Made by a program: the position numbers and the translations under genes
Assembly (NCBI RefSeq): GCF_947258525.1
Contig: NZ_CAMYIP010000119.1
Location: 8,210-41,603 of the forward strand
DNA length: 33,394 bases
Direction: 5' to 3'
Source: an uncultured Eudoraea sp.
GTDB lineage: Bacteria; Bacteroidota; Bacteroidia; Flavobacteriales; Flavobacteriaceae
Notes under the pieces: generated by a model
What the model saw: the letters and a program-made list of their open reading frames with translations, nothing else
Told to the model about the DNA's origin: nothing
Database searches by the model: none
In this document: positions 7,021 through 15,977 of the stretch, one piece after another
Layout: every line of letters begins with the position of its first letter
How positions within the stretch are numbered: the stretch's first letter is position 1

Positions 7021-10000
7021 TTAGAAGCCAAAACTTGCATAACCTCGGTATTGGTTTGGCCTGTAGGGTATAGCCCTTTTCCGATCTTTTAATAAAAAGG
7101 TTTCAGTTACAAAGTCCATTGCCTCTTCCTCAGTGTCTGTATCTGCCATCCTCATTCCTTCATTAATATAATAAGGAATTGAATTAAAGGGAGTATCGTT
7201 TGCAAATACAACGATATGCATTTTAAAATTCTTATTGTAATCCTGGCTATTCTGTGTCTTAAAATAATACGCCTTATAAGGGTTACCCATATAACTAATT
7301 GACTTCTCTCCCAAGTATATTACTTTATCTTTATTTCTGTCAAACCTTCTGTCCTCAAAGATGTGAGCTTCCGCCAGTGATTGTTCAGAACTGTACTGAT
7401 GAGGAAAAATATCAGATTTCCCCTGCCGCACTAACTTGGTATGCATTAAAATCCTGCTATTAATATCATAGGCCATCGAATTGATTACCGCAGCCGGAAT
7501 ATTTTTTTCATCAGATGCAAGCAGAGTGATGTATGTACTCCGTATTTGTGGATCTTTTACTAATAGGAGTTTGTTAAAAAACTGGCCCATTTCTCTCTCT
7601 CCGGCAAAAGGATATAGTAAAATAACATAATCTTCTAAGATTTTATTATTTATCAGCCTCGTGTAATTGGCCTGTCTTGTTTTTAATTCATTGCTATTTT
7701 GTTCCCCAAGATGTCTTTTCAAAAGAATTTTAGCATCATTTAAAAGCTGACCCCTGTATTTCTTATAGTTTGAAGGTTTTATAAGTTCTTCCTTTTTGAG
7801 CTTTGCCAGAAGAGAAAAAATTGGGGATTTATATTCTGTAATAGAACTGTATTCAAGCAATTCAGGATATAATCGCCTGGCTAATTCCAAACTGTCTTTA
7901 TAGGGTTTGAAAATACTCTTTATTTCTGCAGTATTGGATACCAGTGGCAAATCCTGAGACATAAGTTGAAGCAAGAGGCTAACCGAAGTTTCAGTTTTTT
8001 TCCTTGCAATAGACTGCAGAATATTAATTTGTGCATTAGAATTATTATATGATTTGGCATAAAAATCTGCAAGGAACGGAATTACCTTGTCATCGTCCAA
8101 AGCTCCTAATTGCTTAATGAGGTAAGACTGTATGTGTTTTTTATCCTCGTCAAAGGAATATTGTGAAATATAGTATGTCAGTGAATCTATATGTCGCTCA
8201 TCAAACAAAAGATATCTATAGCCCTTTAATACAATACTATCATTTTCCCTGAGTGCAGCAAAAAAATCTTCTGTTTTATCTTCGAGGAGATCTCTTCCTA
8301 AAGGTTCGCCTTCCGGTTTAAAATTGTCGAAAAAAGCACTTACAAAAGGACTGGGTTCCGAAGTGGTATCTACTACAGTTTTTAACTGGTATAGCAATCC
8401 CCCCCTAATAATATTCTTAATTAGAATACCTCTTGTGCTGGCTGTATCAGTAATAACAAATTGTAATTCTTTAGAGCCATCATCTGAGGTCTTAATCTTT
8501 TCATTTTTAATGATAAAATGTTTATCAGAATATTGTTTTTTGCGCAGTACCCAAATAGAATCTATGTTGGAAAAGGTTAGGTAGTCATGAGATTTAGTTA
8601 ACTCTACCTCTATTGCCTCATTATTTTTGTTCTGATAAATGGTCTTTTTGGAGTAGGGGCTATAAGCCTTTGTTTTTTCCTTCTTACTGAACTTGTGTTT
8701 ACTATTCTCAACAAATTTAGGCGGCTCTATAGAGGTAACCGTACTGAAAAACATAGCTGTATCTACTACTTTTTTGAAATCTTCAGGATATGCTATTTCT
8801 CTGATATGGAAAGAATTAAAGAATTCTTTAGCTTTTATTTCACTTTTGGTACGCGCAGCCAGTAAATAATAATCGGCCCTGTTGATTACTGTTTTCAGAT
8901 ACAGATCCTGACCTGTCACAGAATCCCAAACAGCTTTTGAAGTAAGAGATCTCTTGTCAAATGAATTGTATTTGGGTTTAAGTTTGAGGTCCTGGTATAT
9001 GCGTTTTTGAATTTGTTTAAGCTCAAATGTGTCCTCCTCAATAAAATTCAGATCATTCAGGGTCGTCTTCTTAAGAAAATAATAGGTATTGCTTGAGGGG
9101 TCATACCCTTCAATGCTGCGACTACCACCCCTTGATGCATTTGTAAATTTATGGAGCCCCGGCATTGCTATTTCAAAGTCCTTGTATGCAGAGGACAACA
9201 GTTTGCTGCCTTCATCCGGGTTTTTAAACTTTAGACTATTGAATATTTTATCTGAGTAATTTATAACGTAATCACCTTCACCTCCCATTTTAAAAATGAT
9301 TACCTCCAACGGGGTAATATAAATTTGATACCGTTGATGATCTCCATTTTTTAATTTGTTTCTTACGTCTAAACCTTTATACCTTTTGTTGGTAATGGGA
9401 TTTTTACTTAAAATTGTCCCGGGAATATTTTCAAACAATAAGTGTTCAATATCCTCTAAGGTATAGTCCCCTCCGGCTTTCAAGCTGGCATAAGTAGGGA
9501 TCCTGTTTACCATAAAATAACTTCCGTTAGCTAAATCAGGTGAAACATAGACCGTAGTAATTTTTTCAGATATTGGGTATAATTTATTTGGCAATGATAC
9601 AGTGAAGAAGTTATCATCCGGCCTAAAAGTTTTATAAGAATGGTCCTTTATTTTATTCAAAAACTTATTCTTGAGTTTTTGACCTTTGTCGGTTGCTTCA
9701 GAAACAAGGGGTTTAACCACATATCCTTTTTCCTTAAGTAAAGCAATTACTCCATGCTTACCTGGTAAATGAGCTGCTCCAATTCCTGCGAAAACTTTTG
9801 CTTTTTGAATGGCAGAATCTAAACTTCTAGCCATATTTTCATTGCGGATGTAGAGCATATTTTTTAGGTAGTGATCTGTATACATCGCTTTATCTATAGA
9901 ATCTAATAGACTTAAATTTCGCTCTCTATACGCATCTTGCATCAAAAACATCAGGTCTTGTTGCTGCATCCTTTTTTGAAGCCATTCATCCGGTTTCATT

Positions 10001-10545
10001 TTCATGGAATTCAAACTGGCCCTTCCTACCAGTGCGGCTGATTCTTCGAGTTTCTCCAAAGCAAGAATTGGTTTGTTAAACCTGCTTCCTGCCTGATAGA
10101 TGAACATATCCAAATAAGTATCCTCCTCAAAATTTTGCGAATATTCATTGGTTCGGTATAGGATACTATTTACTAACCTTTCTTCAAATGCCAGGTAAGA
10201 TGCCAGGTCTTTTTTTCTCGGATGTTGCAAGGCAAAGGAATGGGTATAAAATCCTTTTGTATTGAAACCATAGCGTTTTTTTAGCGAACTTGAACCAAAA
10301 CGTTCCTCACTTTCCAGCCAGGTTTCAGGATCAGATTCGAGAGCAACTATTTCACTTTTATTCAGAGCTTCATAAAAAACATCGTCTAAACGGAAAGCAA
10401 TTTTTTTGCTAACGTGCATGGTTCCATATAAATATGAAGATGTTTCGAGACCGTTACCAGATATTTCCCATAGTAAACTTTTTTCCGACTGGGAATAGCA
10501 TATCATTGATAAAACAGAGCAAATAATTACTGAAGTTAAGCGCAT
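7021..10545 (-). CDS. Large secreted TraB/GumN-domain protein
   Basis: Protein of 1174 residues with an N-terminal signal peptide (MRLTSVIICSVLSMICYSQ). Residues about 23-285 form a TraB/GumN domain: LLWEISGNG, then YLYGTMHV with the first GxxH motif (G41-H44), Glu70 in VALESDP, and a second GxxH in IGAAHLPG (G256-H259). Paired GxxH motifs are the putative metal ligands of the TraB/Tiki family. The remaining 890 residues are not a domain I can name. They include two similar blocks, around 330-430 and 540-630, that may be a repeated alpha/beta unit, then a helical stretch around 740-980 that looks HEAT-like. Ordinary TraB/GumN proteins have about 300 residues. It heads a two-gene unit with the DUF1460 gene and is divergent from hemH. 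Protease activity is only inferred from the family. Confidence 0.82.
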   Translation of the reverse strand: MRLTSVIICSVLSMICYSQSEKSLLWEISGNGLETSSYLYGTMHVSKKIAFRLDDVFYEALNKSEIVALESDPETWLESEERFGSSSLKKRYGFNTKGFYTHSFALQHPRKKDLASYLAFEERLVNSILYRTNEYSQNFEEDTYLDMFIYQAGSRFNKPILALEKLEESAALVGRASLNSMKMKPDEWLQKRMQQQDLMFLMQDAYRERNLSLLDSIDKAMYTDHYLKNMLYIRNENMARSLDSAIQKAKVFAGIGAAHLPGKHGVIALLKEKGYVVKPLVSEATDKGQKLKNKFLNKIKDHSYKTFRPDDNFFTVSLPNKLYPISEKITTVYVSPDLANGSYFMVNRIPTYASLKAGGDYTLEDIEHLLFENIPGTILSKNPITNKRYKGLDVRNKLKNGDHQRYQIYITPLEVIIFKMGGEGDYVINYSDKIFNSLKFKNPDEGSKLLSSAYKDFEIAMPGLHKFTNASRGGSRSIEGYDPSSNTYYFLKKTTLNDLNFIEEDTFELKQIQKRIYQDLKLKPKYNSFDKRSLTSKAVWDSVTGQDLYLKTVINRADYYLLAARTKSEIKAKEFFNSFHIREIAYPEDFKKVVDTAMFFSTVTSIEPPKFVENSKHKFSKKEKTKAYSPYSKKTIYQNKNNEAIEVELTKSHDYLTFSNIDSIWVLRKKQYSDKHFIIKNEKIKTSDDGSKELQFVITDTASTRGILIKNIIRGGLLYQLKTVVDTTSEPSPFVSAFFDNFKPEGEPLGRDLLEDKTEDFFAALRENDSIVLKGYRYLLFDERHIDSLTYYISQYSFDEDKKHIQSYLIKQLGALDDDKVIPFLADFYAKSYNNSNAQINILQSIARKKTETSVSLLLQLMSQDLPLVSNTAEIKSIFKPYKDSLELARRLYPELLEYSSITEYKSPIFSLLAKLKKEELIKPSNYKKYRGQLLNDAKILLKRHLGEQNSNELKTRQANYTRLINNKILEDYVILLYPFAGEREMGQFFNKLLLVKDPQIRSTYITLLASDEKNIPAAVINSMAYDINSRILMHTKLVRQGKSDIFPHQYSSEQSLAEAHIFEDRRFDRNKDKVIYLGEKSISYMGNPYKAYYFKTQNSQDYNKNFKMHIVVFANDTPFNSIPYYINEGMRMADTDTEEEAMDFVTETFLLKDRKRAIPYRPNQYRGYASFGF

Positions 10546-10629
10546 TATATTGGTTTGTTTGGGCCCCCGTGCAAATTTTTCGAGGTAAGAATATTAACTA
10601 ATGCCAATGCAATTTTAAAAAAATTTCCC

Positions 10630-10648
10630 ATAGAGTGGTTGGCTCTAT
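10630..10648. promoter_or_regulatory. Small inverted repeat between divergent TraB/GumN and hemH genes
   Basis: ATAGAG at 10630-10635 and CTCTAT at 10643-10648 are perfect arms around a 7-base centre. It lies about 107 bases before hemH in the divergent region. It could be an operator, and the arms are short enough to arise by chance. Confidence 0.2.
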
Positions 10649-10714
10649 AAGGATTGCTTATTTCGTCATCAGAAAAGTATTCGCCCTAATTTAACGGTTT
10701 TTCATTGCAAGTAG

Positions 10715-10722
10715 TATTTTTG
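10715..10722 (+). promoter_or_regulatory. Candidate -7 element of the hemH promoter
   Basis: TATTTTTG matches the Bacteroidota TAnnTTTG form, is identical to the element in front of hemA, and lies 32 bases before the hemH ATG. A TTG -33 box at the expected distance was not found. Confidence 0.4.
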
Positions 10723-10754
10723 TATTGTTAAAAAAAATTGCTTAAAAAAGAATT

Positions 10755-11786
10755 ATGAAAGGTGTATTATTAGTGAACTTAGGATCTCCCGATGGTCCCA
10801 CAGCTAAACAAGTAAAACCTTATTTGGATGAGTTTTTAATGGATGAGCGTGTAATTGATGTACCAAATTGGTTACGAAACCTGATTGTTCGCGGAATTAT
10901 TCTTCAAACCCGTCCCAAGAAATCTGCAAAGGCATATGCAAAGATTTGGTGGGAAGAAGGCTCTCCTTTAATTGTAATTTCAGAGCGTTTTGCATCTAAA
11001 GTCCAAAAGCAAACAGATCTTCCTGTTGCCTTGGGGATGCGCTATGGCTCAATGAGCATAAAGAACGCATTAAGAGAATTAAAGGATAAGGGGGTTAGTG
11101 AAATATTACTGGTACCACTTTACCCGCACTATGCAATGTCTTCATATGAGACAGTTGTTGTTAAGACTATGCAGGAACAACAGGCAAATTTTCCGGAATT
11201 AAAAATTACGACCTTACCTGCATTTTATAAGAATGCCGATTATATCAGAGTTCTTTCAGAGAGAATTTCCAAGGGATTAAAAGAATTTGACTATGATCAT
11301 ATATTATTTTCTTATCACGGTATTCCGGAACGGCATATCAGAAAGTCAGATCCAACTAAATTCCATTGCAAAATAGATGGAAATTGTTGCCAGATAAACT
11401 CAGTTGCACACCATACATGTTATCGACATCAGTGTTATGATACCACAGAATTAGTAAAAGCAGAGTTAAAACTGGACGAACAAAAAGTGAGTTCCTCATT
11501 TCAATCGCGCCTTGCCGGAGATCCATGGTTAAAACCTTACACAGATTTTGAATTTGAACGACTTGCTAAAGAAGGGGTTAAGCGACTGGCTGTGATTACG
11601 CCTGCTTTTGTAAGTGATTGTCTGGAAACTCTTGAAGAAATTGCTATGGAGGGCAAAGAACAATTTATTGAAGCAGGTGGAGAGGATTATATTCATATTC
11701 CTTGTTTAAATGAAAGTGACCCATGGGTGGCTCTAATGGCAGAATGGATAAACAATTGGAATAAAAGTGAGACCTTGCCGGTTTAA
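10755..11786 (+). CDS. hemH: Ferrochelatase
   Basis: Protein of 343 residues that inserts Fe2+ into protoporphyrin IX. It begins MKGVLLVNLGSPDGPT and carries the catalytic His188 in FSYHGIPERH and Glu291 in SDCLETLEE, matching the active-site His and Glu of known ferrochelatases. Residues 205-227 hold five cysteines (C205, C211, C212, C222, C227) in an insert after the SYHGIP motif. Some bacterial ferrochelatases bind a [2Fe-2S] cluster through internal cysteines, so an iron-sulfur site here is possible but not shown. No membrane segment is evident. It is divergent from the TraB/GumN gene and lies 6.5 kb from hemA. A MATE exporter gene follows after 84 bases. The enzyme call is firm. Confidence 0.96.
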   Translation: MKGVLLVNLGSPDGPTAKQVKPYLDEFLMDERVIDVPNWLRNLIVRGIILQTRPKKSAKAYAKIWWEEGSPLIVISERFASKVQKQTDLPVALGMRYGSMSIKNALRELKDKGVSEILLVPLYPHYAMSSYETVVVKTMQEQQANFPELKITTLPAFYKNADYIRVLSERISKGLKEFDYDHILFSYHGIPERHIRKSDPTKFHCKIDGNCCQINSVAHHTCYRHQCYDTTELVKAELKLDEQKVSSSFQSRLAGDPWLKPYTDFEFERLAKEGVKRLAVITPAFVSDCLETLEEIAMEGKEQFIEAGGEDYIHIPCLNESDPWVALMAEWINNWNKSETLPV

Positions 11787-11870
11787 TAACCAGTATTTAA
11801 TAAGTATTGGACCGGTAAAAAGTGAAATCATACATCGGCGTATGCATAATTTTATAATTATTGAACAATA

Positions 11871-13247
11871 ATGGCGAAAGTCTCCTCAGATCAATTAGGC
11901 GCCGAACCCATTGGAAAACTTCTTATTAGGCAGGCAGTGCCAGCTTCTATAGGCATTCTTGTAATGTCACTTAATATATTGGTAGATACCATCTTCGTTG
12001 GCAACTGGATCGGTTCTATTGCCATAGCTGCTATTAATGTAGTGCTGCCGGTTTCTTTTTTTATTGCAGCGCTTGGAATGGCTATTGGGATAGGAGGCAG
12101 TAGCATCATTTCTCGAGCCCTTGGCGCCGATCATAAAGAGAAGGCATTAAAAACCTTTGGAAATCAGATTACTTTAACCCTGTTGGTCACCATTTCTATG
12201 GTGGTTTTGGGTTTATATTATGTAGATGCTTTGATCCCTGCATTCGGGGGTAAGGGTGCTATATTTGATCCGGCAAAGATCTACTATATCATAGTTTTAT
12301 ACGGGGTACCTTTTTTAGCTCTTTGTATGATGGGCAATACGGTTATTAGGGCCGAGGGGAAACCTAAGTATGCCATGATTGCCATGATTATACCATCAAT
12401 TGGGAATCTCGTATTAGACTACATTTTCATATATGTATTGAATTGGGGAATGGCAGGAGCAGCATGGGCAACCACGGCAGGGTACCTGATGTGTTTTGCC
12501 TATATATTTTATTTTTTCAGATCGAAAAATTCTGAACTAAAAATTAACTGGTCTCATTTTGGATTAGATAGAAATATTTTACGGGAAATAGGAGGATTGG
12601 GATTTGTAACGCTGTCGAGGCAGGCGGTAACAAGTATCACCTATTTACTAATGAACAACATTCTGTTTTCGCTTGGTGGAGAACCTATGGTAGCAGTTTA
12701 TGCCATAATAGGAAGAATGCTGATGTTTGCCCTTTTCCCTGTATATGGAGTTACTCAGGGATTCCTTCCTATAGCCGGGTATAATTATGGGTCACAAAAA
12801 TATGGGCGGGTAAGGCAGTCTATTAATACTGCCATTAAATACGCGGCCTTTGTAGCTACGCTGGTTTTTGTCGTGCTAATGGTTTTTCCGGCGGAGATTA
12901 CATCCCTATTTTTAAGCGATAAACCTAATATGCCTGCATTGGAATTGGCTACAAATGCCTTTGTTTTGGAACATACACCTGCAGCGATGCGATGGGTTTT
13001 TGCAGCAACACCTATTATTGCACTCCAACTAATAGGGGCGGCATACTTTCAGGCTGTTGGGAAAGCCGTTCCCGCTTTACTGCTTACATTAACACGGCAA
13101 GGATTCTTTTTTATTCCTTTAATCCTGATTTTGCCAAATTTTTTAGGAGAATTGGGTGTTTGGATCTCTTTTCCCATTGCTGATTTATTAGCAACGCTGG
13201 TTACCGGCTTTTACCTTAGAAAAGAAGTAAAAAAGGTTCTGACCTGA
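11871..13247 (+). CDS. MATE-family multidrug/sodium antiporter
   Basis: Protein of 458 residues, the normal MATE size, with about twelve hydrophobic segments in two similar halves. The N terminus ends in PIGKLLIRQAVPASIGILVMSL, the usual MATE opening, and IDTIFVGNWIG-type (here VDTIFVGNWIGSIAIAAINV), GIGGSSIISRALGAD and GVTQGFLPIAGYNYGSQKY are typical for bacterial members. Such proteins export cationic drugs or metabolites in exchange for Na+ or H+ across the inner membrane. It lies 84 bases after hemH on the same strand and may be co-transcribed with it. The real substrate cannot be read from the sequence. It converges with the GH30 gene with only 41 bases between, and no clear terminator was seen there. 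Confidence 0.92.
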   Translation: MAKVSSDQLGAEPIGKLLIRQAVPASIGILVMSLNILVDTIFVGNWIGSIAIAAINVVLPVSFFIAALGMAIGIGGSSIISRALGADHKEKALKTFGNQITLTLLVTISMVVLGLYYVDALIPAFGGKGAIFDPAKIYYIIVLYGVPFLALCMMGNTVIRAEGKPKYAMIAMIIPSIGNLVLDYIFIYVLNWGMAGAAWATTAGYLMCFAYIFYFFRSKNSELKINWSHFGLDRNILREIGGLGFVTLSRQAVTSITYLLMNNILFSLGGEPMVAVYAIIGRMLMFALFPVYGVTQGFLPIAGYNYGSQKYGRVRQSINTAIKYAAFVATLVFVVLMVFPAEITSLFLSDKPNMPALELATNAFVLEHTPAAMRWVFAATPIIALQLIGAAYFQAVGKAVPALLLTLTRQGFFFIPLILILPNFLGELGVWISFPIADLLATLVTGFYLRKEVKKVLT

Positions 13248-13288
13248 GAACTATTATAGCCTTTAAACGCAATATGGCCTTTTGAGGT

Positions 13289-14770
13289 TTAATTCCATAC
13301 CAAAGTACCTACGTCTTTTTCACCTAAGGTTATTTGTAACTTTTCCTCTTCCTTTTTAAGTTCAACAGTAACCCTTTTATTGTTTTTATTTTGCAGAATA
13401 ACTACTGTTTTGTTATCAGGGGTAGTATAGGCTACGTTTAATATGTTCCCTTCCTGATTTGAATCTATTCTAACAGAGCCAGGCGGGACAAATTTTGAGG
13501 CATGGGCAATGATATAATAGGCCGGATTACGGGTAATACTATCGCCCTGTATAGTAATCGCCCCAAGACAACGGGTACAGCCACCACGGTCTGTATGTGG
13601 TTCTTGATTTTTATCTGCTGCCAAATTCCATTGCAATACGTTACGGCTCCAATTTCGTGGGGCGCCAATAATGAGATTTTCCATATGCCAGCTAAGATTC
13701 TCTTCAAAATTACCGGGAGCGCCAATCCATTGTTCGGTAAAGTAGAGATGCTTATCAGGATGAGCATTGTGAACTTCGGAAAGGGCGTCAATAGTACCCC
13801 CGTACAAATGAAATGCTGAGCCATCTATGTATTGCGCCGCTAGTGAATCATCAAGAATGGAAATAGGATAATCCGGTCTGTCGGCATTATGGTCATAAAT
13901 AACGATTTTGGTTGAAATTTCATTTTTTCTAAATGCGGGCCCTAAGTGATTTTTTACGAATTCCCCCTGATCTTTTGCCAACATTAACAGACTTGGATTA
14001 TTACCGGGATGTAATGGTTCATTTTGAACCGTTATAGCGTCAATTGGGATGCCTTCAGCTTCCATGGCTTTGATATATTTTACAAAATAATTTGCATAAG
14101 CCGGGTAATATTCTTTCATCAGACTGCCACCTCTTGTGTCCTTATTATCTTTCATCCATGGTGGCGGAGACCATGGTGAACCCATAATTTTTATTTTGGG
14201 TGATATTTTAAGGATTTCCTTTAAAACAGGGATGAGATAAAGTGTATCATAAGCCAATGAAAAATGTTCTAAATCAGGATCAGTTTTACCAGGTGGGAGA
14301 TCATTATAAGACCAGGTATATTCGTCAAGATCCGAAGCACCGATGCTTATTCTTAAATAACTCACCCCAATGCTGTTTGGACCTTTACCAAAGAGTTCTT
14401 CTAAGACTTTGGTCCGGGCTGAAGCATTCATTCTTTTCAGGTGTATAGAGCTTCCGCCTGTAAGTGTATAACCAAAACCATCCATTTCCTGGTAAGTTAT
14501 CGAGGGGTTCAGAGCAATATTGGATGTAACTGAAAGTGAATCAGAAACCTTATTTTCTAATATTTCAATTTCGTTTAACAGTTCCGATTTGTCCAGTGAA
14601 GTGCTAAATAGTGTAGCTTTTGGCAGTGTGTCTTCTGAACCGGGCTGGCCCTTGCAATTTAATAAAACACTAAGAATAACGAAAGAGGCAAATAGGATAT
14701 AGGTCTTATGCAGAACATAATTAAAAGCAGTAAGCAGTAACCCCGACTTTTTAATCAAATAAAAGCTCAT
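13289..14770 (-). CDS. GH30-family glycoside hydrolase, probably surface or periplasmic
   Basis: Protein of 493 residues related to glucosylceramidase and beta-1,6-glucanase enzymes of family GH30. The acid/base Glu251 is in ITVQNEPLHPGNNPS and the nucleophile Glu346 in YFTEQWIG, both in the expected order and distance. Other family segments are YQEMDGFGYTLTGGSS near the N terminus, SPWSPPPWMKDN around 198-209, and a C-terminal beta domain from about 430. The N terminus has a hydrophobic stretch ending in SVLLNC at Cys39, which may be a lipobox, although Asn at -1 is unusual. Start choice is uncertain because the segment before the hydrophobic run is long. It follows the bestrophin-like gene by 34 bases on the same strand. 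Substrate, perhaps a beta-glucan or glucoside, is not decided. Confidence 0.88.
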   Translation of the reverse strand: MSFYLIKKSGLLLTAFNYVLHKTYILFASFVILSVLLNCKGQPGSEDTLPKATLFSTSLDKSELLNEIEILENKVSDSLSVTSNIALNPSITYQEMDGFGYTLTGGSSIHLKRMNASARTKVLEELFGKGPNSIGVSYLRISIGASDLDEYTWSYNDLPPGKTDPDLEHFSLAYDTLYLIPVLKEILKISPKIKIMGSPWSPPPWMKDNKDTRGGSLMKEYYPAYANYFVKYIKAMEAEGIPIDAITVQNEPLHPGNNPSLLMLAKDQGEFVKNHLGPAFRKNEISTKIVIYDHNADRPDYPISILDDSLAAQYIDGSAFHLYGGTIDALSEVHNAHPDKHLYFTEQWIGAPGNFEENLSWHMENLIIGAPRNWSRNVLQWNLAADKNQEPHTDRGGCTRCLGAITIQGDSITRNPAYYIIAHASKFVPPGSVRIDSNQEGNILNVAYTTPDNKTVVILQNKNNKRVTVELKKEEEKLQITLGEKDVGTLVWN

Positions 14771-14804
14771 ATAATTTAAATTTCAGTGTAAAATTTGTGA
14801 CTAT

Positions 14805-15692
14805 TTACATAATATAAAATCCCTTAGGTTCTAGAGGCTGGGGCAGTTCTTCTTCTCCCAACATTTCCTTAATGTTTATCTCAATAGCACGGGCGATGCT
14901 TGTCACAGCCGTATCTGTTGGCTGATTTTCGAAAGGGTCCTGAATGACAAACGCAATTTTTTCAAGCATAAAAAAAGGAATTGAGATTAAAATCAACAAT
15001 GGAATCTCTAAAAACCCATAAACATTTTCAAGAGCTAAAGAAAGCAATAACAAAAAGATATAGATAAAAAAGTGCAGAACATTTCTGTATGTTCTGGGAA
15101 ATACGGTATTTTTTATTCGCTCAGCCATACCCATAGAAGCGGTAAGTTTCAAAATTGTGCTATCTATTTGTATTTGTTGGAAGTTGTTGAGTGAATTTTC
15201 ATTATGCAGGGATCTTACATTTCGTCCATGATAGTCCAGTAAAGTCAGGGGGATATGATTTTTTTCCTTTAAAGCCATTAATTCATCCTCCGAAATATAG
15301 TGTTCTAATTTACTACGTACATCTAGTTTTCGTAAATGTTGCCCCAACGCATAACACCAGGCAATTTGTCTATATGCCATAGTTTTCACATAGCTGTTAT
15401 CAGGCTCTTTACAGAACTGTTTTATCTGTATGACCAAAGTTCTTGAATCATTAACTATAGCACCCCAAATTTTTCTGGCTTCCCACCAGCGGTCATAAGA
15501 TTGTGAAAGTTTAAAAGATAGTAACAAGGCAATTGCAGTTCCTAAAAATGTCCCTATGCTTAATGGGATTCCCAGGTCAACTACATACAGTTTAAAAAAA
15601 TAGATAAGTATTGAAAAGACACTTACAATAAGCAGATCCCATTTTATTTCCCTGAACCAATATTTTAATGGTATTCTCTTTTCTAAGATCAT
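14805..15692 (-). CDS. Bestrophin-like (UPF0187) membrane protein
   Basis: Protein of 295 residues, the usual length for bacterial bestrophin homologs. It begins with MILEKRIPLKYWFREIKWDL, then two hydrophobic segments around 20-45 and 48-68, followed by the signature LSFKLSQSYDRWWEARKIWGAIVNDSRTL. Two further membrane segments lie around 205-245, and the tail holds DPFENQPTDTAVTSIARAIEI, the conserved acidic/DPFxNxPTD motif of the family. Known bacterial members are pentameric ion channels, of which KpBest is cation-selective, so the ion is not settled. It is the first gene of a minus-strand pair with GH30; the neighbour does not explain its role. The divergent spacer to the next gene (15693-15977) holds no other gene I can support. 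Confidence 0.88.
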   Translation of the reverse strand: MILEKRIPLKYWFREIKWDLLIVSVFSILIYFFKLYVVDLGIPLSIGTFLGTAIALLLSFKLSQSYDRWWEARKIWGAIVNDSRTLVIQIKQFCKEPDNSYVKTMAYRQIAWCYALGQHLRKLDVRSKLEHYISEDELMALKEKNHIPLTLLDYHGRNVRSLHNENSLNNFQQIQIDSTILKLTASMGMAERIKNTVFPRTYRNVLHFFIYIFLLLLSLALENVYGFLEIPLLILISIPFFMLEKIAFVIQDPFENQPTDTAVTSIARAIEINIKEMLGEEELPQPLEPKGFYIM

Positions 15693-15977
15693 TTGTATTT
15701 CTTATTGATTATTTTCCTTTTCTAACTTAACCTTTTAAATATACATCCGTGTTGTAAATAGTCAGAATTTATTTTAATGTTCGTTTTATAAAATTTGACT
15801 TAGCTAAAATTAGGGAATATTTCTGTACAAACGGATCAAATAGTAGCTGATCAAAAGTTATAAATTAACAAGGAATAGAACTAATTTGAATGATCAACTA
15901 CAATTATCTGCGCAGACTCTTGATTCTCAATTACCGAGTTTTTTCCTACATTAGCGCATCTTTGAAATAAACTCAAT

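Noticed and set aside
11775-11818. Nested CCGGT/ACCGG and CCAGTA/TATTGG repeats after hemH as a terminator
   Set aside because: Arms are 5-6 bases, one has a mismatch, a 7-base bulge is needed, and no run of T follows at once.
11831-11846. CATAC/GTATG inverted repeat in front of the MATE gene as an operator
   Set aside because: Only 5-base arms with a 6-base centre; likely chance.
15890-15970. Open frame of 26 codons (MINYNYLRRLLILNYRVF...) just before the first propeller gene
   Set aside because: Very short, no recognisable motif, and overlaps the likely promoter region of the next gene; expected by chance in AT-rich DNA.
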